Assembly: GCA_963715405.1 (NCBI GenBank)
Contig: OY970239.1
Coordinates: 558,001 to 622,000 of the forward strand
Length of the DNA stretch: 64,000 nucleotides
Direction of reading: 5' to 3'
Source of the DNA: JALZKA01 sp963715405
GTDB lineage: Bacteria; Actinomycetota; Thermoleophilia; Solirubrobacterales; 70-9
Positions 59,938-64,000 of this stretch are shown here, one piece after another (within the stretch, counting starts at the first letter, position 1; each line of letters opens with the position of its first letter). The notes under the pieces are model-generated. The model was given only the letters and a program-made list of their open reading frames with translations, made no database searches and was not told the DNA's origin. The translations under genes were made by a program, and so were the position numbers.

Positions 59938-61860
59938 TCACGGTTCGATGGGCAGCGCCGTCAGGAAGCTCGCGGCGATTGGCGCCGCCACCTCGCCGCC
60001 GGAGGTCCCCTCTTCGACGAGGACCGCGACTGCGACGTCGTCGCGTGCCGCGATGAACCACGCGTGCGTCTTTGGCGGGTCGGCCGTCCCGAACTCGGCG
60101 GTACCCGATTTGCCGATCGGCTCGCCGAGCACCGCGGCTAGCGCGGTCCCGGTACCCGACGTGATGACCGAGCGCATCAGGGTCCGGAGCTCGTCCGCGT
60201 CCTCGCGAGAAAGCGGTTCACCTGCTTCGGAGGGGTCTGAGGCGACCAGGCGCGGGCGGTGCCACTCGCCGCTTTGGACCGTCGCGGCGACCCCGGCCAT
60301 CGCGAGCGGGCTGACGAGGATCCGCGCCTGGCCGATCATCGCAGCCGCCTCTTCGACTTCGTCCCGGCCTGGCGGCACGTCGCCGCCGAAGGCGTCGAGC
60401 TCGAGCTCCGGGTCGACGCCGACGCCGAACTGCTCGGCGGTCTCGCCAAGCGCGGTTGGTTCGAGCTCGTTCGCGAGCGAGACAAAAGCCGTGTTGCACG
60501 ACTGGGCGAAGTCGGTCGAGAACGGCACGGCGCCCGATGCGAAGCCTTCGAAGTTCACGAACTCCCGCCCGTCCACGTCTATCGACTCTGGACACTCGAC
60601 GGTCTCCGTCGTCTCGAGGCCGTTCTCCAGCAAAGCGGCAGTCGAGATCACCTTGAACGTCGAACCCGGCGGGTACCGGCCGGTGAAGGCGAGGTTGAGA
60701 CCGGCCTCGGTTGGCCGGTTGGCGACGGCCAGGATGTCTCCCTGCTTGGGGTCGATCGCGACCAGGGCCGCGGTGCCTTCGACGTCGGCTAGTGCCTCTT
60801 CGGCCGCCGACTGGACCTCGGCCGAAAGCGTCGTCTCCAGCGGCTCGCCGGCTTCGCCATCGCGTGTCTCGAGCGTCTCAACCGGCTCTGAGTCGGCATC
60901 CCGGATCACGACCGAGCGCTCCGGCTCGCCGGCGAGCTGCTCGTCGAACGCCGCCGCGAGCCCGGACTGGCCGACGACGTCGTCGGCATCAAGCTCGCCA
61001 TCAGACTTCTTCACCTGCTCTTCGGTTGCGAGCCCAACCGTGCCTAGAAGGGCGCGCGCGAAGTCGCGGGTGGGAGTGAGCGGCGTCTCTCGTCCTGCCA
61101 GCTCGACTCCTGGCACAGCACGGAGCTCCGTTTCGACAGGCGCGAAGTCCTCTTCGCGCAGCGTGATGGCCGGGACCACCGCGTCCTCATCCGCGCTTTC
61201 GATCGCTTCGGTCAGGGTCTCGGGATCGACCTCTGTCACCGCGGCAATCGCCGCCACGGTCGCGCCGACATCGTCGACCTCGGATGGCACGACGCTCACG
61301 TCCACGACCGAACCGAGCGAGACGAGTTCCTCTCCGTCGCGGTCCAGGATCGGCGCCCGGTCTTCGAAGACCTCGACCGTGCCCAGGCGGTGGCCCTCTT
61401 CGCGCAGCGCCGGGTGGATCGCGCGGCTCGACCAATCGACAAGCCATTCCCCATCCGCGAGGCTGAGCGTGATCGCGTCGTTTGTGTATTCGAAGGCCCC
61501 GAACTCGGGCACGTCCCACGTCATGCCGACTTTCGCCGTGGCGTCCGACCCGCTCTCGGTGACCTCTGAGACCTCAGCGTTGAGCGTCGCGCCGTCGAGG
61601 CCGTCGACGTTCGCCTGGATCTCATCCGCGACGAGCGCCGGATCAGCGTTCGTGAACGCCGCTGCCGCTTCGGGATCACCCGACTCCAGGGCACCGGTGT
61701 AGGCGGCGAGGGCGTCAAAGGCGCTCGGCCCCCCGAGCGATCGCACGACGATCACCGCCATCACGAGAAAGACGCCCAGGAGCGCGGCGACGGCCGCAGC
61801 CGCTCGATCGCTCAGGCCCAGGCGGTGCCAGGGACGGGTTTGGGCGCTGCCTGCATCCAT
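59938..61860 (-). CDS. Penicillin-binding transpeptidase with NTF2-like N-terminal domain
   Basis: This 640-aa class B PBP has one membrane helix (AAVAALLGVFLVMAVIVVRS), an MecA_N/NTF2-like domain (about 45-150), a dimerisation domain (about 160-300) and the transpeptidase with all three motifs: PPGSTFKVIS (SxxK, about 398), FAQSCNTAFVSLA (SxN, about 452) and IGKSGTAEFG (KSG, about 582). It cross-links peptidoglycan outside the membrane. The NTF2-like part is shared with PBP2a, but the architecture is widespread in actinobacteria and does not imply resistance. Confidence 0.92.
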   Translation of the reverse strand: MDAGSAQTRPWHRLGLSDRAAAAVAALLGVFLVMAVIVVRSLGGPSAFDALAAYTGALESGDPEAAAAFTNADPALVADEIQANVDGLDGATLNAEVSEVTESGSDATAKVGMTWDVPEFGAFEYTNDAITLSLADGEWLVDWSSRAIHPALREEGHRLGTVEVFEDRAPILDRDGEELVSLGSVVDVSVVPSEVDDVGATVAAIAAVTEVDPETLTEAIESADEDAVVPAITLREEDFAPVETELRAVPGVELAGRETPLTPTRDFARALLGTVGLATEEQVKKSDGELDADDVVGQSGLAAAFDEQLAGEPERSVVIRDADSEPVETLETRDGEAGEPLETTLSAEVQSAAEEALADVEGTAALVAIDPKQGDILAVANRPTEAGLNLAFTGRYPPGSTFKVISTAALLENGLETTETVECPESIDVDGREFVNFEGFASGAVPFSTDFAQSCNTAFVSLANELEPTALGETAEQFGVGVDPELELDAFGGDVPPGRDEVEEAAAMIGQARILVSPLAMAGVAATVQSGEWHRPRLVASDPSEAGEPLSREDADELRTLMRSVITSGTGTALAAVLGEPIGKSGTAEFGTADPPKTHAWFIAARDDVAVAVLVEEGTSGGEVAAPIAASFLTALPIEP

Positions 61861-61964
61861 GGAGAGAGACCCCTCTAGCGGACCGTAGCGAGCGCTGGCG
61901 GTTGATAGGCCGATTCGAGCGCGACTGACGCATTTCCTTCGGGAAGGGTCTACCCTCCTTTCCC

Positions 61965-64000
61965 ATGTTGGTGCCAGGGGTAGGACTTAAGCGGGGAGCG
62001 TTCGCGCGCGGCGCTGCCGTCGCGGCGCTGGCGCTCGCGGCGCTCGGCCTGACCGCGACTTCGGCGAAAGCCGCCTCGGTCGCGGACCGCTACACGATCG
62101 TCCACGGCTGCTACGCGCTTGAGACTGCGGACGGCGATCTCGTCTCCCAGACGGGCGACGGCTATTCGGCAGGTGACGGATCGCTGAGCGACGCCGAGGC
62201 GTTTCGAATGCAGGCCACCGACCTCGGCCGTTACCTCCTCTACGGCGAGGCACAGGACTTCCTGGCGCTCGACGAGGGGGTGCTGCCAGCGGACGATGTG
62301 GTGGTTGCGACCGCGCCGAGCAACCGGGCGGAGTGGACCGTAAGGGGCGCTCAGGGCGACTTCACGCTCGTAAACGAGGCCGACGACCTCGGCCTTGCGA
62401 CGGCGAATGGAGGGCAGCTCGTCTCGGTCCCGAAGGACCAGGCCGAGACCTTCACCTTCGTGCCCGCCGCCGGCTGCGCCACCTATCCCGAGATCTCTCT
62501 CAACACCTCCGGCGAGCCGAACACCGGCTCACCCTCCTTCGGCGAGGTGGAGGGAACGGTCGACGGCCACATGCACATGATGGCCTTCGAGTTTCTCGGC
62601 CGCCAAGCTCACTGCGGCGAGCCCTGGCACAAATTTGGGGCGCCCTACGCGCTCAGGGACTGCGGGGATCATGAGCCGGACGGCTGCTCGGCCGTCCTCG
62701 AGACCGGTCTCGGCGGCGATCCATGCCACGACACGGGCGGCTGGCCCAACTTCGATGGGTGGCCGCAGTCGTACTCGCTCACCCACGAGTCTTCGTACTA
62801 CCGCTGGCTCGAGCGGGCGCATCTAGCCGGCCTTCGGATTTTCGTGAACCTGATGGTCGAAAACCGCGTTCTCTGCGAGATCTATCCACCCCAGGCAACC
62901 TCCTATAGAGAGCGCTCGAACTGCGACGAGATGGACTCCGTCCGCCGCGAGATCACGCGGATCGAGCAGCTCGAGGACTACATCGACGCGCAGTCGGGCG
63001 GTCCCGGCGAGGGCTGGTTCCGGATCGTCGAGACCCCCTTCCAGGCTCGCCGGGTGATTAACGCAGGCGACCTCGCCGTGATCAAGGGGATGGAGGTCTC
63101 CGAGCCGTTCGACTGCGGCTACAAGGGCGTCATGGACTATCCGGCGCCGCCCCTCAACACGACTCCCGACGCGCGCTGCTCCAAGGACCACATCGACGAG
63201 GTTCTCGACGAGCTCTGGGGCTTGGGCGTGCGCCAGATGGAGATCACCAACAAGTTCGACAACCAGCTCACGGGCGTCGCGGGCGATAGCGGCTCCACGG
63301 GCGTAATCGTGAACACCGGGCAATACGGCACGAGCGGCAGCTACTGGGACTTCGACCCGCCTCCGAGCGACCCCCAACCAGGCGACTGCGGCGAAGACGG
63401 CCACAATCACGACCGGGTTCCGGCTACGGCGGGCTCCCCCGTCTCTCAAGACGAGATCTTCGGCAACGGGCTGGAGGCGTTCCTGCCCGCCCTGCCCGTG
63501 CTCGCGCCGGTCTACGGCCCGAACGACAAGTGCAATTCGAAGGGCCTCGAGGACGGCGATCCAGGCGAGACGGACTTCGGCTCGCACGCGATCGAGGGGA
63601 TCATGGACCGCCGGTTCGTCTTCGATCCCGACCACATGAGCGTCATCGCCCGCGACGAGGCGCTTGACATGGTCGAGGCAGCCGACTACCCCGGCGTCAT
63701 CTCCTCGCACTCGTGGTCGACCCAGAACACGCTGCCGCGGATCTACGGCCTCGGCGGGTTCATCAGCCCATACGCGGGCAGCGCAAGCGGCTTCGCGGGC
63801 GCCTGGGAAGAGATCAAATCTCAGCAGGTTCGCGGCGAGCTTGGTGATCAGTACTTCGGGCTCGGCTATGGCGCCGACGCCAACGGGTTCGGCTCGCAGG
63901 GCGGCCCGCGCAATCCGCCCGAGGAAGCGGACGTCGACTACCCTTTCACGGGCATCGACGGGGCCGTGATCTTCAACCAGCAGAAGTCGGGGACCGCTGC
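61965..64000 (+). CDS. Secreted metallohydrolase (amidohydrolase/M19-like), 3' truncated by the window
   Basis: The ATG at 61965 opens a frame that remains open to the right edge (678 codons). It has a signal peptide (AAVAALALAALGLTATSAKA), an N-terminal beta-rich domain of about 180 residues (FTLVNEADDLGLATANGGQL), and then VDGHMHMMAFEFLG, whose HxH (about 202-204) is the first metal site of amidohydrolase-type barrels. LWGLGVRQMEITNKFDNQLT and MVEAADYPGVISSHSWST supply later ligands. Many Cys residues suggest disulphides. It resembles large secreted M19-like proteins of actinobacteria; the reaction is unknown. It is divergent from the PBP gene. Confidence 0.8.
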   Translation, partial: MLVPGVGLKRGAFARGAAVAALALAALGLTATSAKAASVADRYTIVHGCYALETADGDLVSQTGDGYSAGDGSLSDAEAFRMQATDLGRYLLYGEAQDFLALDEGVLPADDVVVATAPSNRAEWTVRGAQGDFTLVNEADDLGLATANGGQLVSVPKDQAETFTFVPAAGCATYPEISLNTSGEPNTGSPSFGEVEGTVDGHMHMMAFEFLGRQAHCGEPWHKFGAPYALRDCGDHEPDGCSAVLETGLGGDPCHDTGGWPNFDGWPQSYSLTHESSYYRWLERAHLAGLRIFVNLMVENRVLCEIYPPQATSYRERSNCDEMDSVRREITRIEQLEDYIDAQSGGPGEGWFRIVETPFQARRVINAGDLAVIKGMEVSEPFDCGYKGVMDYPAPPLNTTPDARCSKDHIDEVLDELWGLGVRQMEITNKFDNQLTGVAGDSGSTGVIVNTGQYGTSGSYWDFDPPPSDPQPGDCGEDGHNHDRVPATAGSPVSQDEIFGNGLEAFLPALPVLAPVYGPNDKCNSKGLEDGDPGETDFGSHAIEGIMDRRFVFDPDHMSVIARDEALDMVEAADYPGVISSHSWSTQNTLPRIYGLGGFISPYAGSASGFAGAWEEIKSQQVRGELGDQYFGLGYGADANGFGSQGGPRNPPEEADVDYPFTGIDGAVIFNQQKSGTA

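Noticed and set aside
59069..61702. 877-aa plus-strand open frame
   Set aside because: It is antisense to the MFS and penicillin-binding protein genes, which have full family motifs; Ser/Arg-rich composition is typical of shadow frames in GC-rich DNA.

Overview
The window is high-GC bacterial DNA with GTG and TTG starts, many twin-arginine signals, proteins rich in Ala, Arg and Glu, and several NTF2/SnoaL, P450 and MarR-type genes. This fits an actinobacterium, and several families (CSLREA-type beta-helix proteins, collagen-like secreted proteins, repeated small twin-arginine proteins) would suit the Thermoleophilia/Solirubrobacterales. That placement is inference from gene style. No rRNA or other lineage marker is present.

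Layout. 1-6.3 kb: a GNAT fragment, a coupled multicopper oxidase and cupredoxin, a VanZ-like protein coupled to a Ppx/GppA phosphatase, a SixA-like phosphatase, a lipoprotein and a nucleotidyltransferase pair resembling AbiE. 6.4-17.1 kb: an intact initiator tRNA gene followed by four further identical copies of its last 43 nt (core starts 6413, 8581, 13048, 15990, 16946). The copies carry flanking direct repeats at nearly constant distance (102-106 nt) and cut the region into segments carrying mainly secreted proteins and NTF2-like proteins. At least two segments (8581-13047 and 13048-15989) have matching ends at both sides and no integrase. This is the most unusual part of the window. 17.4-27.5 kb: a collagen-like gene, small membrane proteins, a cupin, a CocE-type hydrolase, and neutral ceramidase and glycerophosphodiesterase genes that are both frameshifted.

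27.5-39.3 kb: an NTF2 protein, a three-gene GMC oxidoreductase operon, and a rearranged zone with four paralogous twin-arginine proteins, partial duplications, a stand-alone adenylation-carrier-thioesterase enzyme and a three-module glycosyltransferase with a near-identical internal duplication. 39.3-49.4 kb: a membrane sulfatase-family protein, a 66-aa membrane protein and a methyltransferase (probable cell-surface polymer set), a DHFR-like protein, a diguanylate cyclase, a DUF72 protein, and a run of metallophosphoesterase, MBL-fold hydrolase and GH3-like lipoprotein. 49.4-55.3 kb: two P450s flank a 59-aa acidic DDSG-repeat peptide gene, an intergenic hairpin and a JmjC/cupin oxygenase, then a Rieske-DUF2231 protein. 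55.4-64 kb: Lon protease carrying a palindromic repeat insertion, divergent from a MarR regulator, an MFS exporter, a penicillin-binding protein and the start of a secreted metallohydrolase.

Frameshifts are frequent between 6.9 and 27 kb and rare afterwards. They may be decay of accessory genes or local sequence errors; this cannot be decided from one sequence.
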